Below, one piece after another: positions 26,326-35,515 of a DNA stretch of 56,850 nucleotides (position 1 is the stretch's first letter; the number at the start of each line of letters is the position of its first letter). Source of the DNA: Deltaproteobacteria bacterium (lineage in GTDB: Bacteria; Myxococcota_A; Polyangia; HGW-17; JAJRWW01). A program made the translations under genes and the position numbers. The stretch lies in the NCBI GenBank assembly GCA_029938605.1, contig JAOZUO010000038.1:1-56850 (forward strand), written 5' to 3'. The notes beneath the pieces were generated by a model that worked only from the letters and a program-made list of their open reading frames with translations, was not told where the DNA came from and did not search any database.

Positions 26326-27462
26326 TCAGCCGTCTGCTTTGTGGTAGTGCACGCCGCGGTGGGCGAGGGCGGCCAGGAGGCGGTCGACGTAGGCGTCGTT
26401 TTGGGCGAGGGACTCGGGGGGGTGTACGCCGGGGGATAGGGGCGTGGTGGAGTCGAGGATGTGGCGGGCGCAGATGGCCGCGGGGAAGCCCGTGGTGCGG
26501 GCCATGGAGGTTTCGCCCCGTTCGGGGTCGCCGCGGTCGAGCAGGTCCCACACGGCGCGTTGGGGCTGATCCGCGGTTCCTCCCTCCACCTCGACGCGCA
26601 TGACGGTGAACTCTTCTGAGCCTTCGTGCTGGAACCACGCGGGATCGAGCAGGGCGAAGGTGAAGTCCCGCACGTTCACGGAGTGGCCGCCCACGGTGAT
26701 CTCGCGATCGTCGAAGAAGCCGGTGTCCCGGAGCACCCGGATACGGTCGGCGTGTCCGGGGTAGCGCAGGGTCTTCTCCTCTATGTGCGGACAGTCGATG
26801 GTGTCGAGCATGGAGCGGAGCCCGTCGGTGAGGAACCCTTCCAGGGTGCCCAGTTCGCCGAAGTCGAACCGCTCGGGGTCCGACAAGGCCGGGCGTACTC
26901 GGGGCTCGCCGCCGCTGACGAACCGCGCCGGTCGGGTGTACTCCTCCACCACGTCGATGGGGGAGAAGGGCGCCTCGTACTCCCAGGGGAGGCGCCGCAC
27001 CACGGGCAGCCCGCCCACCACGTACCGCGCGAACCTGGCCCCGGCGACCTCCCGCACGCCCCGGGCTAACAGCACGTTGCTCATGCCCGGCGCCACGCCG
27101 ATGTCGTACAGGACTACGATGCCCTGGTCCCGGGCGCGGTCGGCCAGGGGACGCGGGTCTTCGGGCATGAAGGAGATGTCCACATACGGGGTGGCCGCCT
27201 CGATCACCGCCTCCATGGTCTGGAGCCCGAGGGAGCCGGGCAGGGCGCCCACGGCGAGATCGAACGCGGCGACGACCTCACGCACCCGGGCCGGATCGGC
27301 CAGATCCACCACCCGGGTGGCGAACCCGTACCGCTCACCCAGCTCGGTCAGGGTGGTCTCGCGCACGTCCGCCACGGTGACCTCCAGGTCCGGGTCCTCG
27401 TGCAGGTCCCGCGCAATCACCCGGCCCACCCGGCCGGCTCCCAGAACGATGATCTTCGGCAT
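26326..27462 (-). CDS. Saccharopine dehydrogenase-like / lysine dehydrogenase-like oxidoreductase
   Basis: A 378-residue NAD(P)-dependent enzyme. The N-terminal Rossmann motif is IIVLGAGRVGRVIARDL, followed by VTVADVRETTLTELGERYG. The segment DIGVAPGMSNVLLARG and the C-terminal PGVHPPE fit the saccharopine-reductase fold of LYS9/lysine-6-dehydrogenase-type proteins. It may act on lysine or saccharopine in amino-acid catabolism, but the substrate is not fixed by sequence. A ggaggg motif precedes ATG 27462. It stands alone between the RAYT-like gene and a surface protein. Confidence 0.85.
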   Translation of the reverse strand: MPKIIVLGAGRVGRVIARDLHEDPDLEVTVADVRETTLTELGERYGFATRVVDLADPARVREVVAAFDLAVGALPGSLGLQTMEAVIEAATPYVDISFMPEDPRPLADRARDQGIVVLYDIGVAPGMSNVLLARGVREVAGARFARYVVGGLPVVRRLPWEYEAPFSPIDVVEEYTRPARFVSGGEPRVRPALSDPERFDFGELGTLEGFLTDGLRSMLDTIDCPHIEEKTLRYPGHADRIRVLRDTGFFDDREITVGGHSVNVRDFTFALLDPAWFQHEGSEEFTVMRVEVEGGTADQPQRAVWDLLDRGDPERGETSMARTTGFPAAICARHILDSTTPLSPGVHPPESLAQNDAYVDRLLAALAHRGVHYHKADG

Positions 27463-27627
27463 GGCTTCACCCTCCGTGCTCCGTGGTGTAAGGGCCCAAA
27501 ACGAGCCGGGACGGGACGGAGCCTAGCCAGGCCGCCGGGTGGGGTCAACTCCTAGTGAATCGAGGCGTAGGGGGAGGGGAGCGAGGGGCGCCGACCGCCG
27601 CGTGGGCGGCCGGCAGGGGGAGATGCG

Positions 27628-30459
27628 CTACGGGTGCGTACCGAGGCCGTCGAAGGTGTCCTGGGCGTAGCCGGACCATTCGGTGGCTGGATCGTAGGCG
27701 TCTGACGAGTCGGTGTCGCCGTAGGTTCTCGAACCGTCGCGGCGCAGCGTTGCGTTTAGCGTCCTGGTGGGAGCGGTTCCCCAGAAGGCCCCGGGATTAT
27801 CGCCAACCTGGCCGATGGAGTCCACGAGCACTCCGCCGCAGTACAGCTCCATCGCGTCGTTTCCGTTGAAGTTTGTCGCGGCGAGGTTGAGCTCGTCGCA
27901 GTAGGCTTGCAGGGTGGCGTTGGATGCGGTGTTGCAGACCACATAGGTGTTGCCTGCGGCCAGGTTCACCGCCGGGAAGGTGTACACCGTCGCCGCGGGA
28001 GTGCTGCTGCCGTTGACGTACGAGAGCACCTGACAGGTGGAGAGATCGATGTCGGCTGCTGTGGCGTTGTAGAACTCCAGCGCCTTGTTGTCGCTGCTGC
28101 CCTCGATGTACTCGCTGATGATCAGTGTGTCAGGTGGTACGGTGACGGTCAGGTCGCCAGCGTCGGCGATGGTGTAGGGGGTGTCGACGGTGTCACAGTA
28201 GGTCCAGGAGAGCCCCCCGTCGCCGGAGACCCGATAGGCCATGTCATAGGGTGAGCCCGCGCCGGCGGGCAGGATCAGGTTCCCCATGTACTCGTCGTCG
28301 GAGCTGTCGACGTACGCTGTGTTTATCACGGTCGGGTACCAGTCCCAGTCGGCGAAGTCTGTCGTGGGATCCGACCCGTCCGGGCCCGCTCCCACCTCGG
28401 CGATGATCGCCGCGTTGGCGTCCGGACCCGTGGTGGCGTCCGTGAGACCGGCGATGTAGAGCTGGCCATAGGTCATCACCGACGTGTACTCGTCGCCGGT
28501 GTAGGTCACCGGGTCTTGGAGATTGCACCCGCCGATGGTGTACGAGGGCGAGACAGTGATCGTCGGGTCCACCATGGTGTATTCGTCATCGTCTGTGAAG
28601 AACGCGATGAGGTAGGTGGTGCCCGCGGTGAGAGTCACGGTGGTCATGGCGCTTAGGCCTGTGTTGTCGACGACACAGGCGAGCTCGGTGTCGTAGGGAG
28701 CGCAGCTCGTACCCTCCAGAACCACCAACCGGGACCAGGCGTTATCCGTGGTGGCGTTGGTGGCACCGACTGCGTAGTCGCCCGTGGTCGTCGGCGTGTA
28801 CTCGAACCAAACCGTGTTGGTGGCCGGGATTCCGCAGCTGAATGAGGTGGTCGGATCTTCATCAAAAGTACCGCTCACCTGATGGGGGAAGGTCTCGGAG
28901 CTGATGTCGATGGGCGCCTGGCAGACGTCACCAGCGTCGACAGCGACCGACGAGATGTAGATCTCCGGATCTTCCATCGAGATGTAGGCTTCGTCGGTGA
29001 AAAAGGCGATCAAGTATGTGTTTCCGCCCTCGAGGAAGGTGCTTCCGCTCGCCGTTTCGTAATAGCTCGTCTCGCAGAAAAGCTCGGTGTCGTAGGGCGC
29101 GCAACCCGTACCATCGAGCAAGACCAGACGCGAATAGGCCCAATCGGCGCTGTTGTTCGTCGCGTCGATGGTGTAGATGGCCGAGGTGCTCGGTGTGAAC
29201 TCGTACCAGACCACGTTCGTGGCCGTTGTGTCACAGCTGAAACCGGTGGCGGGCTCAAGAGGGAAGGTGCCGGTGAGCGAGTGGGGGAACGTTGCGCTGG
29301 TCAGGTCTTCGGCGTTGGCGCAGGTATCGCCCGGGATGGACGGATAGTAGGTGATGTGGATCTCCGGATTTGTCATCGAGTAGTCGTCGCCGTCGGTGAA
29401 AAAGGCGATCAAGTAGGTGTTTCCGCCCGTGAGAGAGATGCTTCCGTTCGCCACGTAGTCTTCGACTTCCAGGCAGAGAAGCTCGGTGTCGTAGGGCGCG
29501 CAACCCGTACCATCGAGCACGACCAGACGCGAATAGGCCCAATCGGTGGTGTTGTTCGTCGCGTCGATGGAGTAATTTCCCGTGGTTGTCGGCGTATACT
29601 CGTACCAGACCACGTTCGTGGCGGAGGCGTCGCAACTGAAACCGACCGTGGGATCGTCGTCAAAGGTGCCGGTGAGCGTGAAGGGGAAGGTCGCGCTGCT
29701 GATGTCGGTGGCGGCGGCGCAGGTGATGCCCGGGTCGAAGTAGGTGCAGCTCGAGGTGTCGAAGGAGCCGCAGTTGGAGGCGCAGCCGAGGGTGCCTTCG
29801 TCGAAGCCGTGGTCAGTGCAGTCTTCGCTGTCCAGGTCGGTGCCGTCGCAGACCTCGGGGGACTCGATGGTGTCGTTGCCGCAGTCCGCCGCCGCGGAGC
29901 AGCCCGTGGTGATGTAGCCGTCACAGGTGTCGTTGCAGGCGAGGGTGCCGGGGCCGAAGTTTTCGTCCTCGCAGGTCTGGTCGTCCAGGTCGTCGCCGTC
30001 GCAGAGCTCGGTGCCCTCCCTCACGTCGTTGCCGCAGCCCGCGCCGGTCACGCAGATGGCGTCGGACGTGTCGTCGCAGGACTCGCCCGAGTCCGCACAA
30101 TCCGTGTCGTCGGCCCATTCGTAGCAGCCGTCGGCGCCCATGGCGCAGAGCTGGATCATGTCGCCGTCGCACTGGCTGGCGCCGGTGGCGCACTCATTGG
30201 CACACACGCACTCGCCGTCTGTGCAGGTGTCGCCGGTGTCACAGGTCTCGGTGTCGGCCCATTCCAGGCACCCGTTAACGTTCTCGGTGCAGGTCTGAAC
30301 GGTATTCCCCAGACAGGACACGGTGTCCACGGTGTCGCAGGGGTTCACTACGTTGTCACAGACGTCGCCGTCGTCGTCGGAACAGGCTGGGGCACCCAGG
30401 GCCAACGCGGGTAGGAGCACCCACAGTGCGGCCAGGCGCGGCATTGATTTACGTGTCAT
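27628..30459 (-). CDS. Large Cys-rich lipoprotein with three repeat domains and a C-terminal LTD
   Basis: A 943-residue secreted lipoprotein (ALALGAPACSDDDGD). Residues about 28-250 are Cys-rich, including MopE-type repeats (CGNDVREGTELCDGDDL, CGNDTIESPEVCDGTDL). Three tandem domains of about 120 residues follow, each with TFP-TGTF-ED-P-T-FSC, NVVWYEYTP-TTG-Y, WAYSRLVVLDGTGCAPYDTEL and GGNTYLIAFFTD. They resemble PPC-type beta-sandwich domains. After a linker domain the C-terminus is a lamin-tail domain (LIISEYIEGSSDNKALEFYNA), as found in secreted nucleases. No catalytic domain is seen. ATG 30459 is supported by ggagg upstream. Confidence 0.82.
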   Translation of the reverse strand: MTRKSMPRLAALWVLLPALALGAPACSDDDGDVCDNVVNPCDTVDTVSCLGNTVQTCTENVNGCLEWADTETCDTGDTCTDGECVCANECATGASQCDGDMIQLCAMGADGCYEWADDTDCADSGESCDDTSDAICVTGAGCGNDVREGTELCDGDDLDDQTCEDENFGPGTLACNDTCDGYITTGCSAAADCGNDTIESPEVCDGTDLDSEDCTDHGFDEGTLGCASNCGSFDTSSCTYFDPGITCAAATDISSATFPFTLTGTFDDDPTVGFSCDASATNVVWYEYTPTTTGNYSIDATNNTTDWAYSRLVVLDGTGCAPYDTELLCLEVEDYVANGSISLTGGNTYLIAFFTDGDDYSMTNPEIHITYYPSIPGDTCANAEDLTSATFPHSLTGTFPLEPATGFSCDTTATNVVWYEFTPSTSAIYTIDATNNSADWAYSRLVLLDGTGCAPYDTELFCETSYYETASGSTFLEGGNTYLIAFFTDEAYISMEDPEIYISSVAVDAGDVCQAPIDISSETFPHQVSGTFDEDPTTSFSCGIPATNTVWFEYTPTTTGDYAVGATNATTDNAWSRLVVLEGTSCAPYDTELACVVDNTGLSAMTTVTLTAGTTYLIAFFTDDDEYTMVDPTITVSPSYTIGGCNLQDPVTYTGDEYTSVMTYGQLYIAGLTDATTGPDANAAIIAEVGAGPDGSDPTTDFADWDWYPTVINTAYVDSSDDEYMGNLILPAGAGSPYDMAYRVSGDGGLSWTYCDTVDTPYTIADAGDLTVTVPPDTLIISEYIEGSSDNKALEFYNATAADIDLSTCQVLSYVNGSSTPAATVYTFPAVNLAAGNTYVVCNTASNATLQAYCDELNLAATNFNGNDAMELYCGGVLVDSIGQVGDNPGAFWGTAPTRTLNATLRRDGSRTYGDTDSSDAYDPATEWSGYAQDTFDGLGTHP

Positions 30460-30626
30460 GTTCGTCCTCCAGTTTCGGGTTAGGCGATACTTTCGAGCAG
30501 ATAACATCCCGCTATCTATAGGTGGGAGTCAATCACTGTCTTTTTTGCGCTCTACGCCACAGAGCTATTGTGGATGGATGTTGTCTCATTGACACCCAGA
30601 TGTACCCACCGGTAAGCTGCTGGGAC

Positions 30627-30661
30627 GGCTGTCCACCTTAAGAGGGCGGCTGTCCACCTTA
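30627..30661. repeat. Direct repeat overlapping a ribosome-binding site
   Basis: The 14-mer ggctgtccacctta occurs at 30627-30640 and 30648-30661, 21 bp apart (two helical turns). The second copy runs into the aggagg ribosome-binding site of the protease gene, so it could be an operator or a translational control site (inference). Confidence 0.5.
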
Positions 30662-30675
30662 GGAGGAGACAATAG

Positions 30676-32463
30676 GTGTATTCAATGCGTATTGGTGGGG
30701 TTCTGCTGCTGTGTTTGGGGGTCTTGGGGGTTCTGGCTGGCGGTTGCGATTTCAGTGATTCCGAAACCTTGGAGCCAAAGAAGCTCCAGGCGCCCATTAT
30801 CAATGGAAACCTGGACACCACCCATGGGGCGGTGGTGGCCGTCTTTTTGGGCATGGGTGTCTGCAGCGGCACCATCATTCACCGGGACGGGGCCAACGCG
30901 TGGGTGCTCACCGCGGCGCACTGCGTGACGCCCAGTGCCCCCCAGTCCGTGGCCCAGGGAGACGACCACAGCAGCCCGGTGATCATCTACCCGGTGGCTG
31001 ACTATGCCTACCATCCGGCTTACGGCGGACCGGGGGGGCTATACGACTTCGCGGTGGTGCGGATCACCGGCGCCACGGCGTCCACGCCGGTGATCCCGGC
31101 CATGACTCCAGCCGAGGACAACCTGGCCGTGGGAACCCAGGTTCGCCACGTGGGCTACGGGATCACGTCGTATCCCAACGGCTATACCACCGAGCGGCAC
31201 GAGACGATCAACACCATCAACACCATCGCCGTGTCCTACTTCGACTACCTCCAACCCACCTCCGGTCCCTGCTCCGGTGACAGCGGCGGCGCTGCCCTGA
31301 GCGTGGGGGGCACCGAGCGCGTGGTCGGCGTGATCTCCGGTGGTGATCAGACCTGCAGCCAGTACGGCTTGAGCGGGCGTGTCTCGGCGGTGTACGACTC
31401 GTTCATCCTGCCGTTTATCAATGGCACACCCATCACCATGACCTGCACCGAGTGCTTCACGGGCGCCACCTCGGGCACCGACACCTGCGCGGGGGTGGTG
31501 GAGTCCTGCTACGACGACGTGGACTGCGACGCGTACGCCGGCTGCATCAACCAGTGCCAGACCCAGACCTGCGTCATAGGTTGCGCCGCCGATCATCTCG
31601 CAGGCTATGAGCTCTACCGTGACATCTACGATTGCGTCTGCGCCACGGCTTGCCCCACCGTCTGCGCCGGCGACGACATGTGTACGCGCTCGCTGGGCAT
31701 GCCCTGCGGCGTGGGGGGTCAGTGTGGCAGCGGCTTGTGCGTCGACGAGGTGTGTTGCAGCGAGACCTGCGATGGGCAATGCGAAGCCTGTGATATTGCC
31801 GGTTCCGTGGGCAACTGTAGGCCCGTGGACGGCGCGCCCCACGGCGCTCGCCCCACCTGTGTGGACGATGGGTCCGTTTGCGGTGGGGAGTGCGACGGTT
31901 CTTTTCGCAGTGGCTGTATCTATCCCAGCGAGATCAGCCCCTGCCGGGCCCTGGGGTGCGCGGCGGGCGTGGCCACCCTGCTGGCGGCGTGCGACGGTGC
32001 CGGCACCTGCCCCCCGAGCGAGACGAGCTCCTGCGCGCCCTACCTGTGCAACGGGGATATTTGCGCCACCTCGTGCGTGTCTGGAACGGACTGTGTGGTG
32101 GGCTATGTCTGCGATGGCGGGATCTGCGTGGGGGTGGACTGCACGGTGGACGCTGATTGCCCCGACGCGCTGGTTTGCCGGGACGGAACCTGCGGTGAGC
32201 CCGAGTGCCTGATCCACTCCGACTGCGTAGGGGACGCGCTCTGTGAAGACGGGGCCTGTATCGAGGTCGAGTGCGTCGTCGATGCCGACTGCGCCGCCGG
32301 CCTGGTCTGCGGTCGCCACGTCTGTGAGGTGCCGCCGAGCTTGTCGCCCGGCGGTTGTGGGTGCGCCGCCGCGGGGACCTCTCCAGGGCTTCCCCCGGTG
32401 CTGTTCCTGCTTTGTCTGGCCTGGATCCTGGTGCGGCGGCGCTGTCGGATTTCACTGCAGTAG
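30676..32463 (+). CDS. Secreted trypsin-like serine protease with Cys-rich region and MYXO-CTERM-like anchor
   Basis: A 595-residue lipoprotein-type protease. The signal ends LAGGC (Cys24). The mature chain begins near IINGNLDTTHGAVVA and carries the S1 triad: His82 (LTAAHC), Asp124 (YDFAVV) and Ser203 (GDSGGAA). A Cys-rich segment (about 250-560) of short repeats follows, including CVVDADCAAGLVCGRHVC. The C-terminus is GGCGCAAAG, a hydrophobic helix and RRRC, matching the MYXO-CTERM tail for cell-surface sorting. GTG 30676 was chosen because aggagg lies 9 bp before it; ATG 30685 would be 18 bp away. Substrate unknown. Confidence 0.88.
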   Translation: MYSMRIGGVLLLCLGVLGVLAGGCDFSDSETLEPKKLQAPIINGNLDTTHGAVVAVFLGMGVCSGTIIHRDGANAWVLTAAHCVTPSAPQSVAQGDDHSSPVIIYPVADYAYHPAYGGPGGLYDFAVVRITGATASTPVIPAMTPAEDNLAVGTQVRHVGYGITSYPNGYTTERHETINTINTIAVSYFDYLQPTSGPCSGDSGGAALSVGGTERVVGVISGGDQTCSQYGLSGRVSAVYDSFILPFINGTPITMTCTECFTGATSGTDTCAGVVESCYDDVDCDAYAGCINQCQTQTCVIGCAADHLAGYELYRDIYDCVCATACPTVCAGDDMCTRSLGMPCGVGGQCGSGLCVDEVCCSETCDGQCEACDIAGSVGNCRPVDGAPHGARPTCVDDGSVCGGECDGSFRSGCIYPSEISPCRALGCAAGVATLLAACDGAGTCPPSETSSCAPYLCNGDICATSCVSGTDCVVGYVCDGGICVGVDCTVDADCPDALVCRDGTCGEPECLIHSDCVGDALCEDGACIEVECVVDADCAAGLVCGRHVCEVPPSLSPGGCGCAAAGTSPGLPPVLFLLCLAWILVRRRCRISLQ

Positions 32464-32618
32464 CAGAATCCGATACCTGTCGGCCCGGTTGGATTTCCCC
32501 TCCTGGCTGCGTGATTTCTGCCCAGTGAGCGTTCTAATTCCACTGGAAGTACCCGCTCCGGCCGGTCCCGCTCCTGCCAATCCCTTGCGGAAGGTCCCCC
32601 ACGCGATATGATGTGGTC

Positions 32619-33272
32619 ATGACGAGCAGCTCGCAGGGTTCCCGGACCGGGGCGCCGGGGAGGCCGGTGGTTGGCCTGGGCGTACTCATGCTGTTTGTGG
32701 CGGTGGTTTCTGGGGGCTGCGAGGGATCTGGTGCGGTGGCCTTTGTGCCGCCTCTCGGGAGCTCCTCCGGACCCTCGGCCGTGGAGTCGAAGGGCGGCAG
32801 AGCCGGCTGTATCCCCAACTGCCGCGGCAAGAGCTGCGGTACCGACGGCTGCGGCGGTCACTGCGGCAGGTGCTCCAAGGGGCGGATCTGCCTCGCGGAT
32901 CGGTGCATCAAAAACAACCCGCGAGACCTCTGTCGCCTGGTCATCGGCCGCTGGAAGGGCGTACTGCAAGCCCGGCCGTTGCACTTCCTGGACGGCCGCA
33001 TTTTCAGCAAAGGCAAGGCGTGTCGGGGGACCTTCCGGATCACGTACAACCTCCCGCGTAGGGGGAGCGCATGGGTGGTCCAGCAGTTCGTGATCACCTT
33101 CACCGGGACCACCATGCTCATGCGAGGCGTACGGCTCTCGGCCAACAGCTCCAACAGCAGCTACAACCTGGACCGGTTCGCGGGCCACCTCAACCGAAAG
33201 CTCACCCGCTTCTCGGGTCAAAACCGCGACGTGCGCGGCTCCACCAGCTCCTTCTACATCGACAAGAAGTGA
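32619..33272 (+). CDS. Small Cys-motif lipoprotein
   Basis: A 217-residue exported protein. The signal ends AVVSGGC. A compact Cys motif (CIPNCRGKSCGTDGCGGHCGRC) sits at about 64-85, a module seen repeatedly in myxobacterial surface proteins. The rest (about 100-217) is a beta-rich basic domain without a recognised family (GRWKGVLQARPLHFLDGR, CRGTFRITYNLPR, WVVQQFVITFTGTTMLMRG). ATG 32619 was taken in preference to GTG 32613; the ribosome-binding site is weak for both. It is convergent with the ATPase gene. Confidence 0.65.
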   Translation: MTSSSQGSRTGAPGRPVVGLGVLMLFVAVVSGGCEGSGAVAFVPPLGSSSGPSAVESKGGRAGCIPNCRGKSCGTDGCGGHCGRCSKGRICLADRCIKNNPRDLCRLVIGRWKGVLQARPLHFLDGRIFSKGKACRGTFRITYNLPRRGSAWVVQQFVITFTGTTMLMRGVRLSANSSNSSYNLDRFAGHLNRKLTRFSGQNRDVRGSTSSFYIDKK

Positions 33273-33292
33273 CTCCATCAGCCTGCGTCTCC

Positions 33293-34723
33293 TCACTTCA
33301 GTGGGCTCTTCCCTAAGATGTCTTCTAAGGTGACTACGTAGTCGAAGAACTCGCTGTCAACCAAGGGTTCGCTTGCGCCGTGCAACGAGATTAGAGCGGT
33401 TTCCAGGGCGTAGCCGCGAGGGATTTTCAGGAGCTTGCATTTGCGTTGGACCTCCGGAATGACCTTGGTACCCACCGGGTCCGCGAAGTGCTTGATCTCG
33501 CAGACGGTGATGGCTTTGTCAGCGCGGCGGTAGACCAGATCAATTTGAAAGGCCTCGTCGTTACGGCGGAAGCTGGGCGCCGCGTGGAGCACGTCATCGG
33601 CGAACCCCATGATCCGGGCGATCTGCGTGGAGTGTTTGAGGCAGAAGCGCTCGAAGGCCAGCCCCAGCCAGGGCTCGAAGCTGCCTGCGGTGAGTCGCTC
33701 GAAGAGCTTGGCTGAGCCCCCTGGCTGTTCGATGGCTCGTCGGTTCGGCTCGATGTACTTGAAGTGAAATCGCAGGTACTCGTCTGTCAGCGAGTACTTC
33801 TTGGTTTTTGACGCTGCTCCATGGTCCACGGGCATGTGGATGGTCACGATGTCGGCATCCTCCAGTACGCGAAGATAGCGCCGGAGTCCTCCACCGGAGG
33901 GCATGCCGATGGCGTGCCCGATTTGCGCGAGTGACAGGAGCCCGTCCGCCAGCTGAACCACGATGGCGTGGTAGGTCCTGTGCTCCCGAAACTGGCTGTA
34001 GAAGATGCGCTCCATTTCGCGGAGCATCACCGCACCGGGTGCGAAACAGAGGCGGTTCAGGTTGTGGTTGAAGGAGCGGTCGAGCCGGATATCCTCCAGA
34101 TACCGGGGAACTCCCCCGAAGACGAGCTGATATTTGAGTATCTCTTCGGAGCTGCGCTTGCCCCTAAATAGCTGTGTCGCCTCATGGGGTGCGAGCCCGC
34201 GTAGCAGCAACTCCAGCGTGATCCGGCCGTACAGCGCACGGGAGCGGATGACTTTGTCGATCATGAACGAGGCGATGGAGCCGCATAGAATCAAGGTGAC
34301 CCCCCGCGGCTTCCAGTGCCGGTCCCAGAAGAACTTGAGCAGACTGATGAGCCCAGAACGTTTCGCGGCCATCCACTGTAGCTCGTCCAGAAATACAATC
34401 GGCTTGTCGCGGCGAGGCGATTTCGGTAGCGCACGTTCTGTGAGCAGGTCGAAGGCCTCTTTCCAACCGGACGCCGGAGCGGTGGCGATCAATGGCTCGT
34501 CCACCTGAGCGCTCAGCTGTGACAGGAAGTGTCGAATTTGTGCGGAAGTCGATTCGCCCTCCACGGCCTCGAAGGACAATGCGTGGGCCTTTCCCCTGGT
34601 AAACTCATCCACCAGCGAGCTTTTGCCAATGCGGCGACGACCGTAGAGAACTACCAACTGCCCTCCCGGCGCGCGATGTGCCTCTTGCAGTGCGGACAAC
34701 TCCTGCTTTCGTCCAACGAACAT
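33293..34723 (-). CDS. DUF234-type (archaeal-like) AAA ATPase
   Basis: A 476-residue ATPase. Walker A is GRRRIGKSSLV (about 28-38) and Walker B is PIVFLDELQW (Asp113). The C-terminal part (RFCLKHST..., IDLVYRRADKAITVCEIKHF) is the DUF234 domain, which has the Asp and Glu-x-Lys residues of a PD-(D/E)xK-like nuclease fold. Such proteins are widespread, often horizontally moved, and of unclear function. ATG 34723 has ggagg 5 bp upstream. Its promoter region carries the inverted repeat at 34745-34835. It stands alone. Confidence 0.85.
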   Translation of the reverse strand: MFVGRKQELSALQEAHRAPGGQLVVLYGRRRIGKSSLVDEFTRGKAHALSFEAVEGESTSAQIRHFLSQLSAQVDEPLIATAPASGWKEAFDLLTERALPKSPRRDKPIVFLDELQWMAAKRSGLISLLKFFWDRHWKPRGVTLILCGSIASFMIDKVIRSRALYGRITLELLLRGLAPHEATQLFRGKRSSEEILKYQLVFGGVPRYLEDIRLDRSFNHNLNRLCFAPGAVMLREMERIFYSQFREHRTYHAIVVQLADGLLSLAQIGHAIGMPSGGGLRRYLRVLEDADIVTIHMPVDHGAASKTKKYSLTDEYLRFHFKYIEPNRRAIEQPGGSAKLFERLTAGSFEPWLGLAFERFCLKHSTQIARIMGFADDVLHAAPSFRRNDEAFQIDLVYRRADKAITVCEIKHFADPVGTKVIPEVQRKCKLLKIPRGYALETALISLHGASEPLVDSEFFDYVVTLEDILGKSPLK

Positions 34724-34744
34724 GAAAACCTCCGGAAGGGCTTT

Positions 34745-34835
34745 TCCGCACACAGAACAACGACCTCTTATGTGCGTAAACGAGTATTTGTATAGCACGT
34801 ATCCGCATACTAAAAAAGATCCTTCTGTGTGCGGA
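34745..34835. promoter_or_regulatory. Inverted repeat flanking the ATPase promoter
   Basis: The 13-mer tccgcacacagaa (34745-34757) is perfectly complementary to ttctgtgtgcgga (34823-34835). A third, weaker copy (atccgcatac) is at 34801-34810. The sites bracket the upstream region of the ATPase gene. They could be operator sites or the end of a mobile element; the sequence does not decide between them. Confidence 0.55.
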
Positions 34836-34978
34836 TAGTACAGGCAGGGAATGGTCCGGAGCCTCAGAACATCCCTTGACGGTTGGTGACAATCGGATTA
34901 TTGGTGAGCGTACTTGGGCCTAGGTCCTTAGAATTAGGGTGGTTGGACGGCTCCAGACCCAGAGACCGCGGAGAGATC

Positions 34979-35407
34979 ATGGAAGGGCTCGGCAAGCACA
35001 TTCTGGCAGAGTTTTACGGGTGTGACTTCGCGTTGCTCAATGATCTCAAGGTCCTTCGGCGGGCGAGCCTTGAGGCGGTGGAGCGGTCCGGCGCCACCAT
35101 CATGAGCCACCATTTCCAGATCTTCGAGCCCCAAGGGGTGAGCGGTGTCGTCATCATCGCCGAGAGCCACCTGTCCTTTCACACCTGGCCCGAGCACGGC
35201 TACGCGGCCATCGACTACTTCACCTGTGGGGATCGCATCGACATCGATCTGGCCGTGGATGTCATGGCCGAAGCCCTACAGCCCACCCGCTCGGAGCGGG
35301 CCCTGCACTGGAGGGGCGCGGCCCTGGCCGGCGCGCCGCACTGCCCTGGTGAGCCCGTGTCTGATCTGGGACCCGACCCGACTCCACTGCGTTCCCCAAA
35401 GCGCTGA
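34979..35407 (+). CDS. speD: S-adenosylmethionine decarboxylase proenzyme
   Basis: Makes decarboxylated SAM, the aminopropyl donor for spermidine. The 142 residues and the self-cleavage motif AESHLSFHTWPEHGYAAIDYFTCG are the short bacterial/archaeal form: cleavage before Ser63 generates the pyruvoyl group, and Cys83 is in FTCG. ATG 34979 was chosen because gcggagag precedes it and because the protein starts MEGLGKHILAEFYGCD, as in relatives; the frame extends upstream to 34883. No speE lies next to it. Its C-terminal tail after about residue 110 is longer than needed for the fold. Confidence 0.9.
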   Translation: MEGLGKHILAEFYGCDFALLNDLKVLRRASLEAVERSGATIMSHHFQIFEPQGVSGVVIIAESHLSFHTWPEHGYAAIDYFTCGDRIDIDLAVDVMAEALQPTRSERALHWRGAALAGAPHCPGEPVSDLGPDPTPLRSPKR

Positions 35408-35422
35408 ACTCCGTCCGCCAAT

Positions 35423-35455
35423 GGGCGAATACCCGCCCGCAAAGGGCGAATACCC
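35423..35455. repeat. Direct repeat upstream of an acyl-CoA dehydrogenase gene
   Basis: gggcgaataccc occurs at 35423-35434 and 35444-35455, again 21 bp apart. The first copy can also form a small hairpin with the following cgccc. A regulatory role for the acyl-CoA dehydrogenase gene at 35516 is possible but unproven. Confidence 0.4.
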
Positions 35456-35515
35456 ATAGACAATTCGTTTGGGGCGTCCTATATCTATGCCCATATCTGT
35501 CATAGAGAGCTTTCC

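Noticed and set aside
28882-30414. A 510-codon frame antisense to the Cys-rich lipoprotein
   Set aside because: Repetitive Gly/Val/Arg text mirrors the repeats of the real gene on the minus strand.
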